Source of the DNA: Geobacteraceae bacterium
Lineage (GTDB): Bacteria > Desulfobacterota > Desulfuromonadia > Geobacterales > Geobacteraceae
Direction: 5' to 3'
DNA length: 64,000 nucleotides
Assembly (NCBI GenBank): GCA_029975275.1
Contig: JARKPN010000070.1
Span: 1 to 64,000 of the forward strand
The notes below the pieces were generated by a model that saw only the letters and a program-made list of their open reading frames with translations, made no database searches and was not told the origin of the DNA. Within the stretch, counting starts at the first letter, position 1, and each line of letters opens with the position of its first letter. The translations under genes were made by a program, and so were the position numbers. This document shows, piece by piece, positions 53,962-63,345 of the stretch.

Positions 53962-53986
53962 GCAAAGGACCGCCTCGGCAGTCCTG

Positions 53987-54020
53987 AAAAAAGCCGCCCC
54001 TTTCGAGGGGCGGCTTTTTC
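53987..54020 (+). terminator. Intrinsic terminator after the C2H2 lipoprotein
   Basis: AAAAAAGCCGCCCC, a 6-base loop and GGGGCGGCTTTTTC form a perfect stem with a T-run 26 bases after the stop. Confidence 0.92.
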
Positions 54021-54175
54021 TTGTCTACACCTGCCATCCCGGCTTGACGGGAATGCCACCAAGAAAACCCTTCACCTCTCTCGGCATTGACAGCCGCTTT
54101 CCATTTAACATATAAATACGATTGATTGCTTTGACCGATAAAAAAAGCAGACAATCTCAATGCAAAGGACCAACC

Positions 54176-54382
54176 ATGTTTACCATGCATCGCCCGCTCT
54201 CCGTCCATGATCCGCTGCTGCTCTGTCCTTCGTGTGAAACCGCCGCATTGTGCAGGACCGACAGGGAGGCGCGCCGCAAACGCCTCCTGACGGTACTCGT
54301 CTGCCCTTCATGCGGCGTGTACCATTCCATCGACTCTTCGGCAACGGGTTGCGCCCTCTACGCCTCACCGGTCGCCGGATGA
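54176..54382 (+). CDS. Small zinc-ribbon-like protein
   Basis: 68 residues with two CPSC pairs (LLCPSCETAALC; VCPSCGVYHSI) that could bind one zinc. AAAGGA lies before the ATG. Low-complexity flanks are absent and codon use looks coding. Function unknown. Confidence 0.55.
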   Translation: MFTMHRPLSVHDPLLLCPSCETAALCRTDREARRKRLLTVLVCPSCGVYHSIDSSATGCALYASPVAG

Positions 54383-54447
54383 TGCAGTCGCCCTGCTCCC
54401 GCGGTCTCCCCGCCCATCATGCGGGAGTCGGCGTGGCTGTATGTTTT

Positions 54448-54777
54448 TTACGCGCCGATTATGTCATCGACCAGATGCACCAGGGACGACCATGCCGGTT
54501 CGCTCTTGAACAGTTGTGAAGCAGCCCTGTACCGGCTGGTACTGTCCATGTGCAGGGAAAGATACTGCTGCAGGAAATCCCCCTTCTGCGATGCCGACAG
54601 ACTGCCGGTGAAATTGTCCGCAATCGGCAGTTGAAATGGTTCTATCCCCATCAGAAAGCAGGTATATACCACGGTTTTGCACTGCAACCGTACTTCATCG
54701 GGGTTGAATTGACGGCGGCGCGTCAATTGCCGGATCAGCAAAGTGATCGCGGCTATGTTTTCACGTTTCCGGCGCAT
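54448..54777 (-). CDS. Small hypothetical protein after metH
   Basis: 109 residues, basic N-terminus (MRRKRENIAAITLLIRQLTR), helical. AAAGGAC precedes the ATG, which overlaps the end of metH by 17 bases, so it is probably translated with the methionine synthase operon. No recognisable domain. Confidence 0.5.
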   Translation of the reverse strand: MRRKRENIAAITLLIRQLTRRRQFNPDEVRLQCKTVVYTCFLMGIEPFQLPIADNFTGSLSASQKGDFLQQYLSLHMDSTSRYRAASQLFKSEPAWSSLVHLVDDIIGA

Positions 54778-57235
54778 TGGGGTCGTCCTTTCCGACAGGG
54801 TCAGGTGATGGGGAGGCGGATGTTTCACCGCTGAACTGCCGGGCCAGCCGCACCGCACCGATGGCGTCGCCGGCATAGCCGCTGGCCCCGATCTCATCGG
54901 CGTAATGCTGATCCACCACCGCGCCGCCGATCATGAAGCGCACCTGAGGGAGCCCCTCGGCGCGGGCCAGGTCGATGACCTTTTTCATTTCCACCATGGT
55001 CGTGGTCATGAGCGCGGAAAGTCCGACGATATCGGCTCCATGATGTCTTGCGGCGCGAATGATGTCTGCGGCCCCCACATCCTTGCCCAGATCGATGACG
55101 TCGAAATTGTAGTTGCTGAGCATCAGGGCCACGATGTTTTTACCGATGTCGTGGATATCTCCCTGCACCGTGGCGAGCACCACCTTCGGCCCTTTGCGGC
55201 CTGACGCGCCGCTGGCGGCGTCCAGAAACGGCTGCAGAACGCTGAACCCCTTGCGCATGGTGTCGGCGCAGGTGATGAGCTGGGGCAGGAAGTATTCCTT
55301 GCGGTCGAATTTATCGCCCACCAGGTTGATGGCCGGAATGAGACGGTCGTCCACCAGCGACCGCGGCGTTTCGCCTTTATCGAGCGCATGCCTGATCGCC
55401 TGCTCTATCCCCTCTTCGTCGCCCTCCACGACCGCATCGAAAACCAGTTCGCCCGGGGTGCGGGGCCCTTTTCTTTCGGACACCGCACCGGTGCCGAGCT
55501 GCTGTCCGAACCGGGCGATGTAGCGGCCCATGCGGGGGTCCCGCATGGCCAGGGCATCGACGGCGTAGGCGGCATTGAGCGTATATTCGCACGCCGTGTC
55601 GATGAATGCCGCGGTCAGTCCGCGGCCGGCGGCCATGCAGAGAAACGTGCCGTCAAGCCACTGCCGTGTGTCAAGGCCATAGGACAGGTTCGAGATCCCT
55701 GCCAGCGACCCGAACCGCCCCGATTGTGCGCACCAGTCGATCAGTTCAAGTGCGCGCCGGTGCAGTGCTGGTCCGGCCCCTGCGGTGAAAACCAGACAAT
55801 CCACCAGACAATCTTCCGGGGCTATGCCGTGTTTGCCGGCGCAGGAGACGATCTTTTCGATTCTCGCGATTGCCTCGGCCGTGCCTCCCCGTGCCCCTTT
55901 TTCATCCACAGGCATGCAGACGATCATGGCGCCGTACCGGGCCGCAACCTCGCACATCATTTCCATGGGGCCGGCTTTCGCGCTGACGCTGTTGAGGATG
56001 CCCCTTCCCGGAAAGACGCGCAGGGCACGCGCCGCGGCCTCGACATTGACCGTATCCACGGCCACGGGCTTAGCGCATGCCTTTGCCGAGGCAAGCACGG
56101 CCGCGCGCAGGGCCGCTGCTTCGTCGACTCCCGGCGCATGCACGTTGATGTCGATGACAGACGCGCCCCGGCGGGCCTGCTCCTGCGCCATTTTCCGCAC
56201 CAGCGCCATGTCACCCTTGGCCAGGCCCGTTGCCAGCGCCGGATTTCCGGACGGGTTGATCTTGCCCCCGAAAACGGTCAGGGGAACATCGTTTCCAATG
56301 AAAATGGTTTCGCGGTAGGAACAGACGGCCGCGGTCCGTTTCTGACCCGGCACGGCAACGCTCAGAGACGCGGTGCTGTTTTTGAGCGCGCGGATATAGG
56401 CGGGGGCCGTGCCGCAACAGCCGCCCATGATGGCTGCTCCGGCTTCGACAAGGTGCGGCATATGGTCGCCGAATTCCTCCGGCGACATGTCGAAGGTGGT
56501 TACGCCGTTGATAAGGCGCGGCATGCCGGCATTGGGCTTTGCCAGGAGCGGTACGGTGGCGAACGGTTTCATGGCGGCGATCACTTTCGCCATGTCCTGG
56601 GGCCCGGTGGAGCAGTTGCAGCCGACCGCATCCGCGCCGAGCGACTGCAGGGTGACCAGGGCCGAGAGCGGATCCGAGCCGTTCAGGGTGCGGCCGTCCG
56701 TGCCGAAGGTCATGCTGACCATCACCGGCAGATCACAGGTCTCCCTGACCGCGATCAGCGCGGCCCGCGCCTCCTGCAGGTCCATCATCGTTTCTATGAC
56801 AAAGCCGTCGACCCCGCCCGCGAGCAGGGCCTTGGCCTGTTCGGCGTACACCGCCACCGCCCCCTCGAAGGAAAGCTCCCCGAACGGCTCGACGAACAGT
56901 CCGGTGGGTGCCAGGTCCCCGAACACCAGGGCCCGGTCCTGCACCGCCTCGCGGGAGATGCGTGCCAGGGTGGTGTTGATTTCCGCGGTCCTGTTGTCGA
57001 GTCCGAACTCCTGGAGCTTGAGCCGGTTGCAGCCAAAGGTGCAGGTATACACCGCATCGCTGCCGGCAGCCACATAGGCGCGCTGGATTTCCTGCAGCAC
57101 CCGGGGATGCTCAAGCACCCACGCTTCCGGGGAGACCCCGGCGGGCATGCCGTTGCGGGCCAGTTCGGTCCCGGTGGCGCCGTCAAGCACCAGCACCCTG
57201 TGGCCGACCGCTTTTCTGAACGCATCCCTGGTCAT
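54761..57235 (-). CDS. metH: Cobalamin-dependent methionine synthase without activation domain
   Basis: 824 residues. Homocysteine domain (about 1-300) with the zinc ligands CNCSTGPQDM and GGCCGTAP intact; pterin-binding domain (about 310-580); helical cap and B12 domain with the cobalt-ligand motif DIHDIGKNIVALML. The C-terminal reactivation domain of E. coli MetH is missing and is encoded separately at 58923-59570. It overlaps the stop of the preceding MetH paralogue (ATGA). An upstream start at 57478 would lie inside that gene and was rejected. Confidence 0.95.
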   Translation of the reverse strand: MTRDAFRKAVGHRVLVLDGATGTELARNGMPAGVSPEAWVLEHPRVLQEIQRAYVAAGSDAVYTCTFGCNRLKLQEFGLDNRTAEINTTLARISREAVQDRALVFGDLAPTGLFVEPFGELSFEGAVAVYAEQAKALLAGGVDGFVIETMMDLQEARAALIAVRETCDLPVMVSMTFGTDGRTLNGSDPLSALVTLQSLGADAVGCNCSTGPQDMAKVIAAMKPFATVPLLAKPNAGMPRLINGVTTFDMSPEEFGDHMPHLVEAGAAIMGGCCGTAPAYIRALKNSTASLSVAVPGQKRTAAVCSYRETIFIGNDVPLTVFGGKINPSGNPALATGLAKGDMALVRKMAQEQARRGASVIDINVHAPGVDEAAALRAAVLASAKACAKPVAVDTVNVEAAARALRVFPGRGILNSVSAKAGPMEMMCEVAARYGAMIVCMPVDEKGARGGTAEAIARIEKIVSCAGKHGIAPEDCLVDCLVFTAGAGPALHRRALELIDWCAQSGRFGSLAGISNLSYGLDTRQWLDGTFLCMAAGRGLTAAFIDTACEYTLNAAYAVDALAMRDPRMGRYIARFGQQLGTGAVSERKGPRTPGELVFDAVVEGDEEGIEQAIRHALDKGETPRSLVDDRLIPAINLVGDKFDRKEYFLPQLITCADTMRKGFSVLQPFLDAASGASGRKGPKVVLATVQGDIHDIGKNIVALMLSNYNFDVIDLGKDVGAADIIRAARHHGADIVGLSALMTTTMVEMKKVIDLARAEGLPQVRFMIGGAVVDQHYADEIGASGYAGDAIGAVRLARQFSGETSASPSPDPVGKDDPNAPET

Positions 57236-58926
57236 GACGGCCCGCCGGAAAAGGTTCCGCGCCGCAGCAGCATCCCGGCATCGTGTCCCCACAAGGCGTT
57301 GTACGCCTGGACCGTGGCCATGATGCTGTCCGACGAGGGGTTGGCAATGGCCATGGTCAGGCCCCGCCCCATGGCCATGCCCAGAAACGCTCCGTTTATC
57401 CATTGCCGCTCGGGCATGCCGAACGAAACATTGGAAAGTCCGACAATGGTATTGGCATGGAGGGATTCGGAGCACCACGAGATCAGATCGAGCGTATCCC
57501 GGGCCGCTCCCGGATCGGAACTGATGGTCATGACCAGGCCGTCCACCGCGATGTCTTCAACCGTGCAACCATGGGAAGCGGCGGCCGCCATGACCGTATC
57601 GATGACCGCGATCCGTTCCCTTACCGTTGCGGGAATGCCGGCATCGGTAAGGGGGAGCACGATGAACATGGCCCCGTATCTGGCCGCCAGCGGCAGGGTC
57701 CGCTCGATACGCTCCCGTTCTCCGGACACGGAATTGACCAGTGCCCGTCCCGGATAGCGGCGCAGCGCCGCCTCGACCACCTCGGGCCTGGTGGTGTCGA
57801 TGCAGAGCGGCAGGGGAGACAACCGCGACAGCAGCCCCACGGCCCGCAGCATCATCGCCATCTCGTCGATGCCCGAAAGGCCCATGTTGACATCGAGCAC
57901 CGTGGCATGGCGCTGCTCCTGCTCGATGGCAAACTGTTGCACCAGGTCGAGACTTCCCTCCCGGAGACTCGCCTGCAACTGCTTTTTGCCGGTGGGATTG
58001 ATCCGTTCGCCGACAATGGCAAACGGATGGTCCGGGCCGAGAAATGCCGGGTTCCTGCAGGATGAAAGCGCGCTGATCGCCTTTTTCGCCGCTGGCAGCG
58101 CAGCACTGCCGTGGATTCGGCCGCCCAGTGCAGCCATATGCCCGGCAGTGGCGCGATGGTCGCCGCCGAGCAGATTTGCCCCGGCACGAAGAAGCGAAGG
58201 ACCTGCGGAACCGTACTGCTCCGGGCCGGCGTCCGCCGTCACGGGAACGGCGCACAACGGCACCGTGGCGAACGGCTTGACCTGCGCGATGATCGCCTCG
58301 ATGGGCACCGTGGCGTCGGCAACGTTAAACCCTACCGCATCGGCTCCCAGCGACTGGAGCGTCACCAGCGCGGCAAGCGGGTCGGTCCCTCCGGATGTGC
58401 ATCCCTGCGGCCCGATGATCATCTGCACGATCACCGGAAAATCGCCGAGTTCGCGCAGTGCGATAAGCGCGGCCCGGGCTTCCTGTATGTCGGTCATGCC
58501 GGCGACGATAAAGCCTTCCGCACCACCTTCGGCAAGCGCCTGTGCCTGTTCCCCATAGCAGGCCACGGCTTCCTCGAAGTCGAGATCGCCGAACGGCTCG
58601 ATGCTCATCCCTGTTGTCGAACAGGTCCCGAAAACCGGAAGACTTCCCAATGCCGCGCGGCAGCGGCGCATGAGCTCCCGGTTGATCTCCCGGGTCTGTG
58701 ACGCCAGGCCGAACGGGCCAAGCCGCAAACGGTTTGCTCCGGCTGTCGGGCAGCGGACAATGTCGCAGCCGGCATCCCTGAAGGCGCGGAGCGCGGAGGC
58801 GACAGCGTCGAAATGCGTGAGCGCCCAGGTTTCGGGACACTCTTGTTCGCCGCATCCAGGCGTCAGGGCGGCATCGAGCAGCAGCGGCCCCTGTGCCACC
58901 AGATGATGAAAGTCTTTCCGCTTCAT
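57232..58926 (-). CDS. MetH-like paralogue lacking zinc-binding cysteines and B12 domain
   Basis: 564 residues covering only the homocysteine-like and pterin-binding domains. Positions equivalent to the zinc cysteines of MetH are lost: LLGGDHRATAG replaces GGCCGT, and VGFNVADATV replaces VGCNCSTGP. The pterin half keeps INPTGKKQLQASLREG and IDTTRPEVVEAAL. It cannot bind homocysteine through zinc in the usual way. It may be a structural or regulatory partner of MetH, or a methyltransferase for another acceptor. It overlaps both neighbouring genes by four bases. Confidence 0.85.
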   Translation of the reverse strand: MKRKDFHHLVAQGPLLLDAALTPGCGEQECPETWALTHFDAVASALRAFRDAGCDIVRCPTAGANRLRLGPFGLASQTREINRELMRRCRAALGSLPVFGTCSTTGMSIEPFGDLDFEEAVACYGEQAQALAEGGAEGFIVAGMTDIQEARAALIALRELGDFPVIVQMIIGPQGCTSGGTDPLAALVTLQSLGADAVGFNVADATVPIEAIIAQVKPFATVPLCAVPVTADAGPEQYGSAGPSLLRAGANLLGGDHRATAGHMAALGGRIHGSAALPAAKKAISALSSCRNPAFLGPDHPFAIVGERINPTGKKQLQASLREGSLDLVQQFAIEQEQRHATVLDVNMGLSGIDEMAMMLRAVGLLSRLSPLPLCIDTTRPEVVEAALRRYPGRALVNSVSGERERIERTLPLAARYGAMFIVLPLTDAGIPATVRERIAVIDTVMAAAASHGCTVEDIAVDGLVMTISSDPGAARDTLDLISWCSESLHANTIVGLSNVSFGMPERQWINGAFLGMAMGRGLTMAIANPSSDSIMATVQAYNALWGHDAGMLLRRGTFSGGPS

Positions 58927-59570
58927 ACAATCGGCACCGATGGGAATGATTGTTCGATACCCGCCACCGCGGTTACCGATTTTTCAGGAACGAGCATGGA
59001 GCGCGAGGTGAGTGTCAGACCGAGGCGGTCGAGCTCGAGGAGCGAGTAGAACAGGTTCTGGTTCTCCAGGCTGAAGTCGCCGAATCCCGGGGAAAACCGG
59101 TGTACCGTGAGCCGTTCGGCGCTGCGGCTCACTTGCCTGCGGACAAATTCGTTTACCCAGTTCATCGCCGCATCCGCGCTCTGGCCGCCCACCGCATCGA
59201 GGATGACCGCGGTTGCGCCGTCGCCGCGCGCTATTGCGTCGGAAGCCGCCTCGACAATGGCGGGACCTACGGTCGAAGCCATCAGCACCACGGCAAAGCT
59301 GTCTTTCAGCAATTCCGCCAATGAACGGCTTTTCAGCACCATGCCCTCCGGCAACACGATCTCGTCGTTCCTTTTTTCCACAATAGGGATGCGCCGCCAA
59401 CACCCCTGCGCCTCGCACAGGGCAAAACTCTCCGCAATGGTTTCCTCCAGTTTTTCCCGCTGCCTTCCGGACAATACGGTCTTGCCGCTGTGGTACCCGA
59501 GGCGCGTCAGGATCATCCTGAAGGGCACTTCGATGGGAATGGATCTGAAAAAAGTGACAGGTGTGGTCAT
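58923..59570 (-). CDS. Stand-alone MetH reactivation domain
   Basis: 215 residues resembling the AdoMet-binding activation region of MetH: PEGMVLKSRSLAELLKDSFA, ASTVGPAIVEAASDAIAR, and HRFSPGFGDFSLENQNLFYS. The conserved RFSPGFGD-type loop suggests AdoMet binding. It would remethylate inactive cob(II)alamin in the separate MetH. First gene of the three-piece synthase, with four-base overlaps between the ORFs. Confidence 0.85.
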   Translation of the reverse strand: MTTPVTFFRSIPIEVPFRMILTRLGYHSGKTVLSGRQREKLEETIAESFALCEAQGCWRRIPIVEKRNDEIVLPEGMVLKSRSLAELLKDSFAVVLMASTVGPAIVEAASDAIARGDGATAVILDAVGGQSADAAMNWVNEFVRRQVSRSAERLTVHRFSPGFGDFSLENQNLFYSLLELDRLGLTLTSRSMLVPEKSVTAVAGIEQSFPSVPIV

Positions 59571-59664
59571 GGTCAGGTGTCCAGTAGTAAGGTTTCAGGT
59601 TTGCAGGCAAACCCTGTCACCACATCCGAGCCTATGGAATTTTTTCCGGACATCCGCACTCTCC

Positions 59665-60456
59665 CTATGGCTCCTCGTCGGGCGTGGTGCGCCGCAGGAG
59701 GTAGGTATCCATGATCCACCCCTTCTCGGCCCTCTTGGCCCTCCGGATCTGCTCGATGTCGGTCAGAAGCTCTTTCAGTTTTCCGGAGACGAGCACCTCG
59801 TCTTCAGTGCCCAGGTAGGCACCCCAATAGATATCAATATCGTCGGGGACTGACTGTAGATCCATATCGGCGTCGAGCAGGACAACCACGTTGTCCACAT
59901 TGTTGGGAAAACCCTCGGCCAACCGGCGGCCGGTGGTGATCTGTATTGCTTCGCCGATCCGGTTCAGCGCGATCCGGTGCCGCGCCGCCAGCGCCTGCAT
60001 GCTGCTGATGCCGGGTATGACCTCGTACTCGAACACCACCGGCCCTTCGGCAAGGATGCGCTCCAGAATCGGGAGCGTACCGTCGTACAACGATGGATCG
60101 CCCCAGACGAGGAAGGCCCCGCATTCGCCCTCCTTTAACTCATCGGCGATCAGCGAGCGGTAGATTGCCGCCCTTTTTTCACGCCAGGATGCCACATCCG
60201 GCATATAGGCCGGGTCAGATGTGTCACGTGCCGGATCCGGCACTTCGACCCACCGGTACGCAGGGTCCTCGATGAAGCGTTCACAAATCTCTTTGCGTAT
60301 CCGGGCCAGATCGCTTTTCTGCTGCCCCTTGTCGAGGATGAAGAAGACATCGACCCGGTTGAGTGCGTTGATGGCCTGGATCGTGACGTAATCAAGGTTA
60401 CCCGCTCCGATGCCGATGACGAAGACTTTTTTTGTTGTTCGGATTTCTCCGGCCAT
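59665..60456 (-). CDS. cobF: Precorrin-6A synthase (CobF-like)
   Basis: 263 residues, tetrapyrrole methylase fold: VFVIGIGAGNLDYVTIQAIN, DPARDTSDPAYMPDVASWRE, FLVWGDPSLYDGTL and YEVIPGISSMQALAARHRI. CobF removes acetate and methylates C1 in the oxygen-dependent cobalamin route, so its presence in an apparent anaerobe is surprising. Placed next to the MetH genes, its logic is corrinoid supply. GGAGG ribosome site. Confidence 0.85.
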   Translation of the reverse strand: MAGEIRTTKKVFVIGIGAGNLDYVTIQAINALNRVDVFFILDKGQQKSDLARIRKEICERFIEDPAYRWVEVPDPARDTSDPAYMPDVASWREKRAAIYRSLIADELKEGECGAFLVWGDPSLYDGTLPILERILAEGPVVFEYEVIPGISSMQALAARHRIALNRIGEAIQITTGRRLAEGFPNNVDNVVVLLDADMDLQSVPDDIDIYWGAYLGTEDEVLVSGKLKELLTDIEQIRRAKRAEKGWIMDTYLLRRTTPDEEP

Positions 60457-60527
60457 AACCAGCCTCCATTTTCGCCCACCACCTGTCCATGGTCAGGCCG
60501 GTCCCGTATCCATGGGATGGCCGTTGT

Positions 60528-61106
60528 TCAGGATTGGGACTGTACCACCAGTTCCTCGCCCCATTCAATTGTCACCATTCGTTTCATCGCTTCGATCCGT
60601 CCCCCTTCATCCAGAAACGGGTCGAGTGTGGTGCGAAACTGGTGAGGGACACCGCTCCGGCGCAGCAGTTCCACGCTCTTTCTGGCCGCTTCACCGCTGC
60701 CGGGGATACCGGTGATCCGCTCGTACTCATTGAAGGGGGCCTTGAGGTCCATGCCGACCCAGTCCAGGAGCGGCAGGCACTCCCGGAGCCGCTCCGGGTA
60801 CGGCCCGGCGGTGTGCAGCCCAACCTTGAAGCCCATATGACGTATCGCCCTGACGGCTTCGGGAAGCCTCTCCTGCATGGTCGGCTCGCCGCCGCTGAAC
60901 ACCACGGCATCCAGCAGGCCGCAACGGCTTTCGAGCAGCGCGGTGATCTCCGGCCAGGGGACCGCAGCGCCGCTCATGACGGGAATCAGGTGCCGGTTGT
61001 GGCAGTAGCCGCAGCGCCAGGGGCATCCCTGGCAGAAGAGCACCGCCGCCAGTTTGCCGGGATAGTCGATGGTGGTGAAGGGGAGCAGCCCCCCGATCTC
61101 AAGCAT
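60528..61106 (-). CDS. nrdG: Anaerobic ribonucleotide reductase activating enzyme
   Basis: About 192 residues, radical SAM, NrdG2 type: LPFTTIDYPGKLAAVLFCQG, cluster motif CPWRCGYC, VFSGGEPTM and MDLKAPFNEYERITG. It generates the glycyl radical on NrdD. ATG 61106 overlaps the stop of the small glycyl-radical ORF, arguing for coupled translation; an ATG at 61154 lies inside that ORF. Confidence 0.93.
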   Translation of the reverse strand: MLEIGGLLPFTTIDYPGKLAAVLFCQGCPWRCGYCHNRHLIPVMSGAAVPWPEITALLESRCGLLDAVVFSGGEPTMQERLPEAVRAIRHMGFKVGLHTAGPYPERLRECLPLLDWVGMDLKAPFNEYERITGIPGSGEAARKSVELLRRSGVPHQFRTTLDPFLDEGGRIEAMKRMVTIEWGEELVVQSQS

Positions 61107-61281
61107 CGCGGCAATCTGCCCCTGCCGGTTCTCGGAAGAACCGCCGTTCGGCATGTTCGGCCCGCTTGCCGGTGTTGAAGGACGCCACCGGCCGGTGGTA
61201 TCCCATGACCCTGGTCCAGACCTCGCACGGCTGGCGTTTCTCCTGCGGGATCCCCCTGTTCGTCTTCTGCTCGTTGTTCAT
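61099..61281 (-). CDS. nrdD: Separate glycyl-radical segment of NrdD
   Basis: 60 residues carrying the C-terminal glycyl-radical loop of class III ribonucleotide reductase: CEVWTRVMGYHRPVASFNTG then KRAEHAERRFF, with RVMGY as the radical glycine motif. The large NrdD ORF stops before this point and overlaps it by ATGA. A perfect AAGGAG seven bases before the ATG indicates independent translation. Thus the enzyme either works with its radical domain in trans or is joined by frameshifting. Confidence 0.85.
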   Translation of the reverse strand: MNNEQKTNRGIPQEKRQPCEVWTRVMGYHRPVASFNTGKRAEHAERRFFREPAGADCRDA

Positions 61282-63317
61282 GCTTCGCTCCTTTCATGGC
61301 GCTGTTGCCGCTCAAGCTCCCGGTCGCAGAGGGGGCAGAACTGATGTTCCCCGCTGAGATAGCCGTGGCGTGGACAGATGGAAAATGTTGGGGTAACGGT
61401 GACGTAGGGGAGACGGAACCGCTCCAGTGATCGGCGGACCAGGGTTTTGCACGCCTCCACGGATGAAACCTGCTCCCCCAGGTAGAGGTGCAACACCGTG
61501 CCGCCGGTGTACCTGCTCTGCAACTCCTCCTGGCGCTCGAGCGCCTCGAACGGGTCGTCGGTGAACCCGACCGGCAGCTGGGTGGAGTTGGTGTAGTAGG
61601 GGGCATCGGCGGTACCTGCCTGGATGATGTTGGGCAAGCGCTTCTTGTCCTCCCGGGCGAAGCGGTAAGTGGTCCCCTCGGCCGGGGTCGCCTCCAGGTT
61701 GTACATATGGCCGGTCTCCTCCTGGAAGCCGAGCATCCTTTCCCGCAGGTGATCCAGCAGTTTCACGGCCAGCCCGTGACCGTAGGGAGTGGTAATGTCT
61801 TCCCTGTCGGCAGTGAAGTTGCGGATCATTTCGTTCACGCCGTTGATGCCGATTGTGGAAAAGTGATTTCGCAAAGTGCCGAGGTAGCGCCTGGTGTAGG
61901 GAAAGAGGCCGCTGTCCATGTGGCGCTGGATTACCTTGCGCTTGATCTCCAGGCTGTTCTTCCCCAGTTCAAGCAGCCGGTCGAGCCGGTTGAACAGCCC
62001 TGTTTCATCCCCCTGGTGCTCGAATCCCAACCTGGCGCAGTTGATGGTGACCACACCGATGGAGCCGGTCTGCTCGGCAGAGCCGAACAGGCCGTTGCCC
62101 CGCTTCAGAAGCTCCCGCAGATCCAGCTGCAGGCGGCAGCACATGGAGCGGACCATGTGGGGAGAGAGCTCCGAATTGACGAAGTTCTGGAAATATGGAA
62201 GACCGTATTTGGCGGTCATTTCAAAGAGACAATCGGCATTCCCGCTCTCCCAGGGGAAGTCGGCGGTGATGTTGTAGGTCGGGATGGGAAAGGTGAACAC
62301 GCGCCCCTTGTCGTCCCCTGCGGTCATGACCTCGATGTAGGCCCGGTTGATCATGTCCATCTCGGCCTGGAGCTCGCCGTAGGTGAAGGACATCTCCTGG
62401 CCGCCGATGACAGGTACCTGGCCGCGCAGGTCCTCGGGGCAGACCCAGTCGAAGGTCAGGTTGGTGAACGGCGTCTGGGTGCCCCAACGGGACGGCACGT
62501 TCAGGTTGAACACCAGTTCCTGGATGTGCTGTTTCACCTCCTCGTAGGAAAGTCCGTCTATTCTCACGAACGGCGCCATGTAGGTGTCGAAGGAACTGAA
62601 GGCCTGGGCCCCGGCCCACTCGTTCTGCAGGGTGCCGAGAAAGTTGACGATCTGCCCCACGGCGCTGGACATGTGGCGGGGCGGTCCCGCCTCCACCTTG
62701 CCGGCCACGCCGTTGAACCCCTCGGCCAGCAGGGCGCGCAGGGACCACCCGGCGCAGTACCCGCTCAGCATGTCCAGGTCGTGGATGTGGATGCTCCCGT
62801 CGCGGTGCGCTTCCCCCACCTCGGGCGGATAAACGTGGTTGAGCCAGTAGTTGGCGATCACCTTGCCCGAAACGTTGAGGATCAGGCCGCCCAGCGAATA
62901 CCCCTGGTTGGCGTTGGCATTCACCCGCCAGTCGGACTGCTCCAGGTATTCGTTCACCGACGACGCCACGTCCACCAGGGTCTTTTTGTCCCGGCGCAGC
63001 TTATGGCGCTGTTCGCGGTAGACGATGTAGGCACGGGCGGTCTTCAGGTGGTTGGCGGAAATCAGCACCTGCTCCACCACGTCCTGTATCTGCTCGATCT
63101 GCGGCGTCGTCGCGCTGAACTTGTGGCGCAGCACCTTCAGCACCTGGGTTGTCAACAGACCCGCCTCGTCCCCGTCAAACTCGCCGGTCGCCTCACCGGC
63201 CCGCCTGATGGCGGAACGGATCTTGTCCGACTCGAACGGGACGGTGGAGCCGTCGCGCTTGACCACGCCCCGTAATGGAAAAACCCGGATCTCTTCCGTG
63301 TGCGCCACACTGTTCAT
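61278..63317 (-). CDS. nrdD: Anaerobic ribonucleoside-triphosphate reductase, large part
   Basis: 679 residues: an ATP-cone (VVKRDGSTVPFESDKIRSAI), the ten-stranded barrel with catalytic cysteines (SMCCRLQLDLREL; NCARLGFEHQGDE), and the C-terminal zinc site CPRHGYLSGEHQFCPLC. The glycyl-radical loop that normally follows is absent and lies on the next ORF. AGGGAGG ribosome site. Operon order is nrdD, radical segment, nrdG. Confidence 0.95.
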   Translation of the reverse strand: MNSVAHTEEIRVFPLRGVVKRDGSTVPFESDKIRSAIRRAGEATGEFDGDEAGLLTTQVLKVLRHKFSATTPQIEQIQDVVEQVLISANHLKTARAYIVYREQRHKLRRDKKTLVDVASSVNEYLEQSDWRVNANANQGYSLGGLILNVSGKVIANYWLNHVYPPEVGEAHRDGSIHIHDLDMLSGYCAGWSLRALLAEGFNGVAGKVEAGPPRHMSSAVGQIVNFLGTLQNEWAGAQAFSSFDTYMAPFVRIDGLSYEEVKQHIQELVFNLNVPSRWGTQTPFTNLTFDWVCPEDLRGQVPVIGGQEMSFTYGELQAEMDMINRAYIEVMTAGDDKGRVFTFPIPTYNITADFPWESGNADCLFEMTAKYGLPYFQNFVNSELSPHMVRSMCCRLQLDLRELLKRGNGLFGSAEQTGSIGVVTINCARLGFEHQGDETGLFNRLDRLLELGKNSLEIKRKVIQRHMDSGLFPYTRRYLGTLRNHFSTIGINGVNEMIRNFTADREDITTPYGHGLAVKLLDHLRERMLGFQEETGHMYNLEATPAEGTTYRFAREDKKRLPNIIQAGTADAPYYTNSTQLPVGFTDDPFEALERQEELQSRYTGGTVLHLYLGEQVSSVEACKTLVRRSLERFRLPYVTVTPTFSICPRHGYLSGEHQFCPLCDRELERQQRHERSEA

Positions 63318-63345
63318 GCTTCTGGTACCTCCCTTGATAGTATCA

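Noticed and set aside
55388-57757. 789-codon plus-strand ORF
   Set aside because: Antisense to metH and its paralogue, with no recognisable domain and unnatural composition.
61488-63275. 595-codon plus-strand ORF
   Set aside because: It is antisense to nrdD, whose motifs are clear; long opposite-strand frames are common in GC-rich genes.
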